Assembly (NCBI GenBank): GCA_965243715.1
Contig: CBDEVU010000009.1
Span: 372,001-436,000, forward strand
Direction: 5' to 3'
Source: UBA11606 sp965243715
GTDB taxonomy: Bacteria; Actinomycetota; Acidimicrobiia; Acidimicrobiales; Aldehydirespiratoraceae
DNA: 64,000 bases
Part shown: in pieces, positions 8,235 through 16,954 of the stretch
Layout of the letters: every line of letters starts with the position of its first letter
Position numbering within the stretch: the first letter of the stretch is position 1
Program-made: the position numbers and the translations under genes
Notes under the pieces: generated by a model
Databases searched by the model: none
Told to the model about the DNA's origin: nothing
The model's input: the letters and a program-made list of their open reading frames with translations, nothing else

Positions 8235-10340
8235 ATGGTTGAACTTTCTGAATCTGTCCGCCTCGAAACCGAGGGCGAGGTGGCGCTCCTAGTCATCAAC
8301 AACCCTCCGGTGAATGCCCTTAGCTGGCATGTGAGGCAGGGTATTTTCGACGGCATGGCGGCGGCGATCGACGGTGGGGCCACTGCGGTGGTGTTGGTCT
8401 GCGATGGGCGAACGTTCATTGCCGGGGCCGACATCACCGAGTTCGGCGGCAGCACCCCGGAAGCGGTTGGCTTCAGCGAAGTGCAGGTGGCGCTGGAAAA
8501 CACCCCAGTGCCGGTGATTGCCGCGATCCACGGCACGGCGCTCGGCGGTGGTCTCGAAGTCGCCCTGTGCGCCCACTATCGCGTGGCGGTCGCCTCGGCG
8601 AAGTTTGGCCTCCCCGAAGTCAATCTTGGTTTGCTTCCCGGGGCGGGAGGCACCCAACGCCTGCCTCGCCTCGTCGGCGTTGCTAAGGCGCTGGACATGG
8701 TTACCTCGGGCCGCCACGTTAGCAGTGCCGAGGCCTTGGCTGACGGGCTAATCGACGAACGGGTGGATGATATCGACGCTGATCCGAGCGCCCTGCGCCA
8801 AGCCGCGGTGGCTTTTGCCCGGCGGGCGGTTGCGGAGAAGTGGCCCTTATCCAAGGTCCGCGATCGCAACGAACGGGTCGAAATGTCCCGCGGCGACACC
8901 GAACTGTTCGCCGACTTCCGCGCGGGGATTGCTCGCAAGACCCGAGGCTTTCTCGCACCCGAGTACAACATCCAATGCATCGAAGCAGCGGCCAATCTTG
9001 CCTTCGACGAGGGGTTGGCGGTGGAAGGCAAACTGTTCACGGAGCTTTTGGTCGGACCCCAATCAGCCGCTCAGCGCTACTCCTTCTTCGCTCAGCGCGC
9101 CGCCAACAAGATTCCCGATATAGCTAAGGACACGCCGCTCATTGACGTGCGAAAGGCCGGGGTTCTCGGCGCGGGCACGATGGGCGGCGGCATTGCGATG
9201 AACTTTGCCAACGCGGGCATTGCCGTCACCGTTGTCGAACGCAACGAAGACGCACTTGTTCGCGGCCTAAGCGTCGTGCGCCAAAACTACGAACGTTCGG
9301 CGTCGCGGGGTTCGATCCCGGTCGACGCGGTGGAGCAGCGGATGGGCCTTATTACCGGTTCGACCGAAAAGCAGGACTTCGCCGATTGCGATATCGTCAT
9401 CGAAGCGGTTTTCGAAGATATGGAACTCAAGCGCACCATCTTTAAGGAGTTGGATCAGATCTGTAAACCCGGCGCAATGCTGGCGTCGAACACGTCGGCG
9501 CTCGACATTAACAAGATCGCGGCGGTGACTTCTCGGCCCGAGAGTGTCATCGGTATGCACTTCTTTTCGCCCGCCAACGTAATGAAACTGTTGGAGAACG
9601 TGCGGGGCGAGAAATCCTCGGACTCGGTCGTCGCTTCGGCGATGGCAATCGGCAAGCAGATCGGCAAGGTGTGCGTAATGGTCGGGGTGGGCTACGGCTT
9701 CGTCGGTAACCGCATGTTGTTCATGCGCGGCGCAGAAGCCGATCGCTTGTTAATGGAAGGCGTCACTCCCGCTCGTATCGACACGGTGCTGTACGACTTT
9801 GGCTTTCCCATGGGTCCCTTCTCGATGAACGACCTAGCCGGTCTCGACATTGGTTGGAAGGCCGAAACTTCTACCTCCTCGACCGTGCGGGAGATCATGT
9901 GTGAGAGCGGTCGGCGGGGGCAAAAGAACGGCCGCGGCTACTACACCTACGACCCCAAAACCCGAGCGGCGCAGCCCGACCCCGAGGTCGAACAGCTGAT
10001 TCGAGAGTTCGCCTTCTCGAACGGGCATGAGCCGCGGGAGGTCACCGACCAAGAGATCCTAGAGCGCTTGCTCTACCCAATGATAAACGAAGGGGCCAAG
10101 ATCCTCGACGAAGGAATCGCTAGTCGCGGTAGCGATATTGATGTGGTGTGGGTGAACGGCTACGGCTGGCCCGTGTACCGGGGCGGTCCCATGTACTGGG
10201 CCGATTCGGTAGGGCTGACCGAAATCGTCACCCAGATCCGTCACTACGGCGAGCGACTCGGCGGTCGCCATTGGAAACTGTCGCCCCTGCTCAAAGAATT
10301 GGCCGCCGCGGACGGCTCTCTTCAGCGCCACCCGACCTGA
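8235..10340 (+). CDS. Enoyl-CoA hydratase / 3-hydroxyacyl-CoA dehydrogenase multifunctional protein
   Basis: A 701-residue fusion for fatty acid beta-oxidation. The N-terminal crotonase domain (about 1-190) has AGADITEFGG, the oxyanion-hole GTALGGGLEVAL and NLGLLPGAGGTQRLPR. It is followed by an NAD-binding 3-hydroxyacyl-CoA dehydrogenase domain opening with VLGAGTMGGGIAMNFA (about 309) and the SNTSALDI / HFFSPANVMKLLE signature, then two C-terminal dehydrogenase repeats. Length and order match the monofunctional-alpha or peroxisomal MFE-1 type rather than a trifunctional complex with its own thiolase; no thiolase is adjacent. The ATG lies inside CCATGG, which also provides an ATG on the opposite strand. 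It resembles fadB/fadJ, but I leave the symbol open. Confidence 0.9.
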   Translation: MVELSESVRLETEGEVALLVINNPPVNALSWHVRQGIFDGMAAAIDGGATAVVLVCDGRTFIAGADITEFGGSTPEAVGFSEVQVALENTPVPVIAAIHGTALGGGLEVALCAHYRVAVASAKFGLPEVNLGLLPGAGGTQRLPRLVGVAKALDMVTSGRHVSSAEALADGLIDERVDDIDADPSALRQAAVAFARRAVAEKWPLSKVRDRNERVEMSRGDTELFADFRAGIARKTRGFLAPEYNIQCIEAAANLAFDEGLAVEGKLFTELLVGPQSAAQRYSFFAQRAANKIPDIAKDTPLIDVRKAGVLGAGTMGGGIAMNFANAGIAVTVVERNEDALVRGLSVVRQNYERSASRGSIPVDAVEQRMGLITGSTEKQDFADCDIVIEAVFEDMELKRTIFKELDQICKPGAMLASNTSALDINKIAAVTSRPESVIGMHFFSPANVMKLLENVRGEKSSDSVVASAMAIGKQIGKVCVMVGVGYGFVGNRMLFMRGAEADRLLMEGVTPARIDTVLYDFGFPMGPFSMNDLAGLDIGWKAETSTSSTVREIMCESGRRGQKNGRGYYTYDPKTRAAQPDPEVEQLIREFAFSNGHEPREVTDQEILERLLYPMINEGAKILDEGIASRGSDIDVVWVNGYGWPVYRGGPMYWADSVGLTEIVTQIRHYGERLGGRHWKLSPLLKELAAADGSLQRHPT

Positions 10341-10392
10341 GATGCGGGCCACCAGTGGGGTAAGAGGTACCGCTTCGTGGCAGCATTAGGCC

Positions 10393-11292
10393 ATGACAAC
10401 TGCTGCTGCTCCTTTTGGACAAGTGCTGACCGCAATGGTTACCCCGTTCAACGTCGACGGTTCGCTCGACCTCGACGGAGCGCAGGAACTCGCTCGGTGG
10501 CTGGTCACCGAAGGAGGCAACGACGGTCTAGTCATCAATGGCACCACGGGTGAGAACCCCACGCTCACCCAGGACGAACAGATCGCCGTGATAGAAGCGG
10601 TGGTGGAGGCCGTTGATGCGCCGGTGGTGGCCGGGGCGGGTAGTAACGACACCCGCGTTGCGGTCGCCAATTCCGAACGATCGGTGGCGGTAGGGGCCAA
10701 CGGTTTGCTTCATGTGGCCGGCTACTACAACCGCCCGTCCCAAGCCGGTCTCAACCAGCACTTCCGAGCTTGCGCCGCGGCCACGGATAAGCCGGTCATT
10801 TTGTACGACATTCCGGGCCGCACCGGTCGCAAGATCGCGACGGAAACTATGCTTGACCTTTTCGGTGAGGTGGCGAACATCATCGGCGTGAAGGACGCGG
10901 CGGGCGATCCGGGGGAAACGGCGCGCATGCTGTCGCTCGCGCCGCCCGACACCGTGGTTTACAGCGGCGATGATGGCCTCACCTTGGCGTTCTTGGCGGT
11001 GGGTGCGGTCGGCACGATCGGGGTGGCCACCCACTGGGTTGGCAAAGAGACCAAGGCCATGATGAATGCCTTCTTTAGCGGCGACGTTCAAACCGCTATG
11101 AAGATCAACCAGCAGATGATTCCGAGTTACGGGTTTGAGACGGGTGACGAAGCACCGAACCCGGTCCCCACCAAGGCAATGATGCGAATCATGGGCCTAC
11201 CCGCGGGGCCGACCCGACCGCCGCTTGGACCGGAGCCGGACTGGGTCGAAAGCCAAGCCCGAGCCGTACTCGCCGAACTAGGGCGAGCCTGA
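10393..11292 (+). CDS. dapA: 4-hydroxy-tetrahydrodipicolinate synthase
   Basis: DapA condenses pyruvate with aspartate semialdehyde, the first committed step of diaminopimelate/lysine synthesis. The 299-residue TIM barrel shows GTTGENPTL, the tyrosine of YYNRPSQAGL, the catalytic YDIPGRTG and the Schiff-base lysine in GVKDAAGD (about residue 166). The length is typical. RNase J begins 1 bp after its stop, so the two are likely co-transcribed, the usual actinobacterial dapA-rnj-ftsK order. dapB is 9 kb upstream, separated by the restriction-type cassette and fadB-like gene. Confidence 0.95.
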   Translation: MTTAAAPFGQVLTAMVTPFNVDGSLDLDGAQELARWLVTEGGNDGLVINGTTGENPTLTQDEQIAVIEAVVEAVDAPVVAGAGSNDTRVAVANSERSVAVGANGLLHVAGYYNRPSQAGLNQHFRACAAATDKPVILYDIPGRTGRKIATETMLDLFGEVANIIGVKDAAGDPGETARMLSLAPPDTVVYSGDDGLTLAFLAVGAVGTIGVATHWVGKETKAMMNAFFSGDVQTAMKINQQMIPSYGFETGDEAPNPVPTKAMMRIMGLPAGPTRPPLGPEPDWVESQARAVLAELGRA

Positions 11293-11293
11293 G

Positions 11294-12955
11294 GTGAACG
11301 CTCCCGTCACCATTACGTTTCTCGGCGGTCTGGGCGAGATCGGTCGCAACTGTGCCGCGATAGAGACCGAGGGTCGCATCGTCGTACTTGACTGCGGGCA
11401 AATGTTTGGCGGCGACGACCTTCCGGGGGTCGACGCGGTACTGCCCGACTTTACCTGGCTGATCGAAAACAAAAACCGCATCGACGCGTGTATTGCCACC
11501 CACGCCCACGAAGATCACATCGGGGCGCTCCCGTACCTCCTGAAGCACATGTCATTTCCGATCTACGGCTCGCCGTTCACGCTGGGCATGATCCATCACA
11601 AACTCAGCGAAGCGAGGCTGCTGGACCAAGCCGAGTTACGCCCGGTTCACGACGGCGACCGCCTCGATGTTGGTCCCTTTGATTGTGAGTTCTTGCCCGT
11701 CACCCACTCGATTCCGTCGGGCAACATCACCGCTTTTCATACCGGGCAGGGCGTGATTTTGCATTCGAGCGACTTCAAGCTTGATCTCACCCCTGTCGAC
11801 GGGCGGCGTACCGATCTGTCCCGCATTGGCGCTCTCGGCCACGATCCCGGCATCCGCTTGCTGCTCGCCGATTCTACCAACGCCGATAGCCCCGGCACTT
11901 CGCGTTCTGAGAGTGATGTGGGCCGGGTTCTCCATTCGCTCATCGCCGAGCAGCAAGGACGTCGCGTGATCGTGGCGTCGTTCGCTAGCCACATTCATCG
12001 CCTGCAGCAACTCGCGGATGTGGCGGTGGCTACCGATCGGGTGATGGTGACGCTTGGCTTGTCGATGCGTCGTAACGTGAAGTTGGCCCGAGAAGTGGGC
12101 ATCTTGCGAATCCCGGATCACGCCATCCGTGATATCGACGCCATGGACGACCTCGAGGCGGCCCGCACGCTCATTGTTTGCACCGGTTCTCAGGGCGAAA
12201 CCCGAGCCGCGCTGACCCAAATGGCCATCGGGGAGAGCCGCTGGATTCAACTCGACGATAACGACACGATCGTGTTCAGTTCGCATCCGATTCCCGGCAA
12301 TGAGGCGGCCGTGGCCACGGTCCGTAACGGCTTAGCCCGCCATGGCGCACGGGTTTTTCACTCGGGACAAGTCGACGTCCACACCTCCGGGCATGGCAAG
12401 CAGCAGGAACTGCAGACCCTGCATTCGGTTGCGGTGCCGGAGTGGTTTATTCCCGTACACGGCGAGTACGCCCACCTGGTAGCCCACCAGGAACTTGCCT
12501 ACCGCATGGGTATGCCCGCCGATCGCGTGGTGTTTTGCGAGGACGGCGACCAGGTCGTTATCACCGACGACGGCATCGATCATCTTGGTTCGGTCGGCGG
12601 CGATCACCTTTATGTCGACGGCATTGTCGGGGATCTTGGCTCCACGGTGTTGGCCGACCGGCACACCCTCGGCGGCGATGGATTCGTGGTTGTGGTCGTC
12701 CACGTCGATAGCGAACGGGGAGAAATCATCGCCGGGCCCGATGTGATCTCCCGCGGGTGGGTTGAAGTTCCTGCCTTGGCCCGCCACGAAGAAGCGGTCG
12801 CTGAGGCGGTCGAACAGGATCTGCTGAAGGCGCTGGAGGACCCCGACAATGACGTCGAACGACTCGCCCAAATCGCCCGCCGAGCCACCGGTCGTACCGT
12901 CGATGAACGCACCCGCCGACGACCGATGATTGTTCCGGTGGTGCGGGAGGGTTAG
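11294..12955 (+). CDS. rnj: Ribonuclease J
   Basis: A 553-residue metallo-beta-lactamase/beta-CASP RNase. Zinc ligands lie in THAHEDHIGALPYL (about 69-75), with further ligands in VTHSIP and DSTNADSPG; the beta-CASP part includes SFASHIHR and IVCTGSQGE, and the C-terminal HTSGHGK and PVHGEY motifs are present. RNase J has 5'-3' exo- and endonuclease activity in mRNA decay and rRNA maturation. GTG start, 1 bp after dapA, no room for a separate promoter. The C-terminal domain is the usual length. Confidence 0.94.
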   Translation: MNAPVTITFLGGLGEIGRNCAAIETEGRIVVLDCGQMFGGDDLPGVDAVLPDFTWLIENKNRIDACIATHAHEDHIGALPYLLKHMSFPIYGSPFTLGMIHHKLSEARLLDQAELRPVHDGDRLDVGPFDCEFLPVTHSIPSGNITAFHTGQGVILHSSDFKLDLTPVDGRRTDLSRIGALGHDPGIRLLLADSTNADSPGTSRSESDVGRVLHSLIAEQQGRRVIVASFASHIHRLQQLADVAVATDRVMVTLGLSMRRNVKLAREVGILRIPDHAIRDIDAMDDLEAARTLIVCTGSQGETRAALTQMAIGESRWIQLDDNDTIVFSSHPIPGNEAAVATVRNGLARHGARVFHSGQVDVHTSGHGKQQELQTLHSVAVPEWFIPVHGEYAHLVAHQELAYRMGMPADRVVFCEDGDQVVITDDGIDHLGSVGGDHLYVDGIVGDLGSTVLADRHTLGGDGFVVVVVHVDSERGEIIAGPDVISRGWVEVPALARHEEAVAEAVEQDLLKALEDPDNDVERLAQIARRATGRTVDERTRRRPMIVPVVREG

Positions 12956-13013
12956 CACCGTATCGCTAGGGTGCCACAGTCGGTCATAGCGCGCTGGTAG
13001 CGTCGAGGGCACT

Positions 13014-15344
13014 GTGGCTACTCAACAGCGTAAGAAGCCCGCGGCTAAAAAGCCAGCGGCGAAATCTAAGACCGCGCCACGTAATGCGGTTAGCTCGGTC
13101 CTCGACGGGCATCAAAGCGACATGGCGGGAATTGGCGCCATTTTGTTGGGATTGCTCACCGCTGTTTCCCTCTGGTTTGGTTCTGCGGGGGTAGTCGGCG
13201 AAGCGCTCGACGACGGCCTGGCCTTATGCCTGGGGCTTACCCGCGAAGTTGTCCCGTTCGCACTGCTCACTATCGGGGTGCTGCTGGTAAAGGGGAGCGG
13301 TGGCGAAGAGGGCGCCGCCGAAGGCCGCGGCTCCGATCGCCTAGCCCGAGTGTTGGTGGGTGGCCTGCTCGCAATCATCTCGATTACGGGCCTGTTCCAC
13401 ATCGGGCGGGGCCGCCCCGGTATCGACGACTCAATCACCGAGATTGGTGCCGCCGGTGGGGCGCTCGGGATGGCCATCGGTGGACCGCTTTACGCCTTTG
13501 CCGCGGCCGCGGGCAGTGTTCTAATTCTGGGGGCGATCGGCATAGTTGGCTTGCTCGTGGTGACGGGATGGTCCGTGCGAACCGTCGGCTATTACGCCGG
13601 AGTCGCGCTGAAACCGATTCCGGGCCTGTTCGTTCGAGGGCTACGGTCCTTGTTTGCCGACCCGACGGGCCCTGCGGAGGCGATCGACCATGATCCGCCC
13701 GAACCTGAATCCGTACCGGCCCCAGCGCCCCCGCCTGAACCCGTACCGGCGCCCAAGGTCGCCAAGCATCGGGCCAAAGTAGTCGAACCGGCGGTTGAGG
13801 CGGCGGTTGAGGCGGAACAACAACCGCTGCTGGTTAACACCGGCAAATGGAAGCTCCCCGCCGCCTCGATGCTGGCTCGCTCCGAGGCTCGAGCCGTCAA
13901 CCGAGCCGAAGTGGACGAGCGCGGACGTCTCTTGCGGTACACGCTCGATCAGTTTGGGGTGGCGACTACTCTGCTGGAACCGGTTGTCGGCCCTACTGTC
14001 ACCCGTTACGTGCTCGAGTTGGGCGAAGGGGTCAAGGTCGCAAAGCTCGAGAGCCTCCGCAAGGACATTGCCTACGCCATGGCCTCGCCTGACGTGCGCA
14101 TCCTGGCTCCGATACCGGGCCGGCGAGCCATTGGGGTCGAGGTTCCGAACCTTGAACGCCAGATTATCGCCCTCGGCGACATTTTATCGTCTCAGGAAGC
14201 CCGGCACGCGAAGCACCCTCTGGAAGTCGCGGTGGGCCGCGACATCAACGGCCGCAACGTGCTCATCAACCTCGCCACGATGCCACACGTTCTCATCGCG
14301 GGGGCCACCGGTGCGGGCAAGTCGTCGTGTTTGAACTCCCTGCTCACCTCGATCCTGATGCGCTCCACCCCCGAACAGGTTCGCCTGATCCTCATCGACC
14401 CTAAGCGGGTTGAGATGGGTCAGTACGAACGGACCCCGCACCTACTCACGGCCCCGGTTACCGATCCTCGTCAGGCCGCCAACGCATTAGCTTGGGCGGT
14501 GCGTGAAATGGAGCGCCGCTACGACCTTCTCCACAAGGTCGGCTTTCGCGATATCACCGGCTACAACAACGCTGTCGATGCAGGTTCGATCGAAGTTGGT
14601 CTCGGCGAGGTTGGCCCTGACGGCGAGCCACTCGAATACCAGCGCCTAGCCTTCATGTTGATCGTGGTGGACGAACTAGCGGACCTGATGATGGTCGCGG
14701 CGCGCGATGTCGAAGATTCCATTGCTCGGATCGCCCAGATGGCGCGGGCTGTGGGCATTCACTTAGTCATCGCGACCCAACGCCCCTCGGTCAATGTCAT
14801 CACCGGTGTCATCAAGGCCAACGTTCCCGCCCGCCTCGCCTTTGCGGTATCGAGCCTCACCGATTCTAGGGTCATCCTCGACCAACCTGGAGCGGAACGA
14901 CTGGTCGGCAAGGGCGACCTTTTGTTGCTCGGCCCATCGTCTTCTACCGCCCATCGCATTCAGGGGTGCTGGGTCGAAGAAGACGAGGTTCGCGCCATCG
15001 TCAAGCACTGGAAGGACCAAGCCCCGGATTATCCGACCGACGAGTCCGTGGCCGCCGAGGCAGTGCCTGGCGTGGCAGTGCCTGGCGTGGCCGACAGTCT
15101 CAGCCCACCGCCCGCCGACGACGGAGGCGACGAATTTCTCGGTCAGGCGATGGAGTTGGTCGTGCAAACCCAACTCGGTTCGACCTCGATGCTGCAACGC
15201 AAATTGCGAGTTGGTTTCGCTCGGGCGGGGAGGATCATGGACCTGCTCGAAGAGGCGGGAGTGGTTGGCCCGTCCACCGGATCTAAGGCGCGTGACGTGT
15301 TGATCTCGCCCGAGGAACTCGCTGCACGCCGCGGCGACTCCTAG
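13014..15344 (+). CDS. ftsK: FtsK/SpoIIIE DNA translocase
   Basis: A 776-residue septal DNA pump that clears chromosome termini at division. The N-terminus is lysine/alanine-rich (about 1-25), followed by about four membrane helices (40-195), a Pro/Glu-rich linker (225-270) and the motor. Walker A is GATGAGKSS (about 430), Walker B LIVVDELADL (about 549), followed by ATQRPSVNVITG. The C-terminal gamma domain (about 705-776, QTQLGSTSMLQRKLRVGFARA) binds KOPS-type polarity sequences. GTG start; 58-bp gap after rnj. A short in-frame duplication gives VPGVAVPGVA in the linker before gamma (15060-15090). Confidence 0.95.
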   Translation: MATQQRKKPAAKKPAAKSKTAPRNAVSSVLDGHQSDMAGIGAILLGLLTAVSLWFGSAGVVGEALDDGLALCLGLTREVVPFALLTIGVLLVKGSGGEEGAAEGRGSDRLARVLVGGLLAIISITGLFHIGRGRPGIDDSITEIGAAGGALGMAIGGPLYAFAAAAGSVLILGAIGIVGLLVVTGWSVRTVGYYAGVALKPIPGLFVRGLRSLFADPTGPAEAIDHDPPEPESVPAPAPPPEPVPAPKVAKHRAKVVEPAVEAAVEAEQQPLLVNTGKWKLPAASMLARSEARAVNRAEVDERGRLLRYTLDQFGVATTLLEPVVGPTVTRYVLELGEGVKVAKLESLRKDIAYAMASPDVRILAPIPGRRAIGVEVPNLERQIIALGDILSSQEARHAKHPLEVAVGRDINGRNVLINLATMPHVLIAGATGAGKSSCLNSLLTSILMRSTPEQVRLILIDPKRVEMGQYERTPHLLTAPVTDPRQAANALAWAVREMERRYDLLHKVGFRDITGYNNAVDAGSIEVGLGEVGPDGEPLEYQRLAFMLIVVDELADLMMVAARDVEDSIARIAQMARAVGIHLVIATQRPSVNVITGVIKANVPARLAFAVSSLTDSRVILDQPGAERLVGKGDLLLLGPSSSTAHRIQGCWVEEDEVRAIVKHWKDQAPDYPTDESVAAEAVPGVAVPGVADSLSPPPADDGGDEFLGQAMELVVQTQLGSTSMLQRKLRVGFARAGRIMDLLEEAGVVGPSTGSKARDVLISPEELAARRGDS

Positions 15345-15353
15345 CCTGTATCT

Positions 15354-16328
15354 GTGACCCTAGGATTCGTACTCGCGCTGGGCGGAATCGGTGTGCTTAT
15401 CCCCGCGGCCAGTTTACTCGTGCGAGGATCTGCTCGGCTGGCGGTGAGGTACAAGCTTTCGCCGGTGGTGGTCGGTGTTGTCTTGTTGGGCTTCGGTACG
15501 AGTGTGCCCGAGATGGTGGTGTCCGGCGTGGCTGCCGCCCGCGGTGACCTCGACCTCGGTGTGGGCAACATTGTGGGCTCGAACGTGGCCAATATGTCGC
15601 TGGTTCTGGCCGCCGCGGCCGCGGTTCGGGTTATTTACGTGAGCGACAGGACGCGACGGTATGGGGTTCCTGCGTCGGTGGGGGCGGTGGCCTTTTTCGC
15701 GTGTCTGATTCAGGGTGAGATCACGCGAATCGGGGGCGCTTTCTTCCTTGCTTTGATGCTGATCTTCATTGGCATTGCGTTGCGTTTTAGTACCGCGAAT
15801 CAAGTTTTGGCGGACGAAGTGACCACCATTGTTGGGTCGGCCCCGCTCAAGGTCCGCTGTGAAGTGCTTCGTGCCGTCGCCGGATTGTCCGCCATCGTGG
15901 TTGGCTCTTGGTTCATAGTCGATGGCGCCGGGCGCATCGCAGATGGCTTAGGCGTGTCCAGCGGATTTGTCGGCTTCACCCTCGTTGCGCTAGGAACTTC
16001 CGCACCCGAACTGGTCACCAGCGTTCAAGCGGCCCGCCAAAATGAAACCGGGTTGCTCATCGGCAATTTGGTGGGATCCAACGTGTTCAACAGTTTCGCC
16101 GTGGGTGGCATCATTGGACTCGTCGGGCCGGGCCAGGTGAGTGATATGACCCTGGCCGGGGAGGGTTCGATACTGATGATTACCATCGTTGTCGTGAGCG
16201 CGGTCCCTATGATAGTTTTCGGTCGGGTAGGAAAACGTGAGGCCTTTGTCTTGTTCTTCTTGTGGCTGGTCTCACTGGTGGTGTTGGCCAACGGCAGTGC
16301 TGTTGAAGTGGGGGTGCCGCTGAGGTGA
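15354..16328 (+). CDS. Calcium/sodium (cation/H+) antiporter, CaCA family
   Basis: A 324-residue membrane protein with about ten helices and the two inverted alpha repeats of the CaCA superfamily: GFGTSVPEMVVSG...GNIVGSNVANM in the first half and ALGTSAPELVTS...GNLVGSNVFNS in the second. The acidic residues in the GTSxPE motifs are the cation ligands. It looks like the bacterial YrbG branch. GTG start 9 bp after ftsK. The following pgsA start overlaps its stop by 4 bp (GTGA). Ion specificity cannot be told from sequence. Confidence 0.9.
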   Translation: MTLGFVLALGGIGVLIPAASLLVRGSARLAVRYKLSPVVVGVVLLGFGTSVPEMVVSGVAAARGDLDLGVGNIVGSNVANMSLVLAAAAAVRVIYVSDRTRRYGVPASVGAVAFFACLIQGEITRIGGAFFLALMLIFIGIALRFSTANQVLADEVTTIVGSAPLKVRCEVLRAVAGLSAIVVGSWFIVDGAGRIADGLGVSSGFVGFTLVALGTSAPELVTSVQAARQNETGLLIGNLVGSNVFNSFAVGGIIGLVGPGQVSDMTLAGEGSILMITIVVVSAVPMIVFGRVGKREAFVLFFLWLVSLVVLANGSAVEVGVPLR

Positions 16329-16939
16329 GAAGCTGGTCTTGGAAGGGCATGCCCGATGATGTGACCTCCCCTGTCGCTGCGCGTCAGGCCGCAATCACCC
16401 ACCCTGCCAATCTGCTCACCATCACCCGGTTGCTGTTTGCTCCGTTGTTGTTTTGGTTCGTTCTCGACGCGTCGAACGATCGGGGGGCGAGTTGGGGGGC
16501 CTTCGGACTCGGTGTATTGCTGGCAAGCACGGACTTTTTCGATGGCAAGGTCGCTCGGCGGTCCAATGTGGTGAGCCGCATCGGCGCCTTCCTTGATCCT
16601 CTGGCCGACAAGGTAGTCATCCTCGGCGGCTGTGTTTGTCTGGTCTATGTCGAGCGTTACTGGTGGGTTCCGGTGGCGATCATTGCCGTTCGCGAGATTG
16701 GCATCACCGCATGGCGGAGTCGCTGGGCTCGCAAGGGACTCTCACTCCCGGCGCGCCAGTCGGCTAAATACAAGACCTTCGTGCAGGGCGGGGCTCTTGT
16801 GATGGCTGTCATGCCGACCCTGCGAGACCAAGACACGCTCATCGTTGCCATGCTTTGGATTGCGGTGGCGTGGACGGTCGTGAGCGGTGTGCAATACCTA
16901 CTCGATGGTCAGAACGCGCTTAGTGCCACGGGCGACTGA
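16325..16939 (+). CDS. pgsA: CDP-diacylglycerol-glycerol-3-phosphate 3-phosphatidyltransferase
   Basis: A 204-residue membrane enzyme making phosphatidylglycerophosphate. The CDP-alcohol phosphotransferase motif D-x2-DG-x2-AR-x8-G-x3-D-x3-D is complete: DFFDGKVARR, then G in RIGAF and D in LDPLADK. The N-terminal TRLLFAPLLFW helix is typical. The GTG start at 16325 overlaps the antiporter stop; an ATG at 16349 is an alternative that would drop eight residues. The pgsA-cinA order is conserved in actinobacteria and supports PgsA over other CDP-alcohol transferases. Confidence 0.92.
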   Translation: MRSWSWKGMPDDVTSPVAARQAAITHPANLLTITRLLFAPLLFWFVLDASNDRGASWGAFGLGVLLASTDFFDGKVARRSNVVSRIGAFLDPLADKVVILGGCVCLVYVERYWWVPVAIIAVREIGITAWRSRWARKGLSLPARQSAKYKTFVQGGALVMAVMPTLRDQDTLIVAMLWIAVAWTVVSGVQYLLDGQNALSATGD

Positions 16940-16954
16940 GACAGGATCGCGGCG

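Noticed and set aside
15060..15090. Direct repeat giving VPGVAVPGVA in FtsK
   Set aside because: A small in-frame duplication in a flexible linker; common and not obviously functional.
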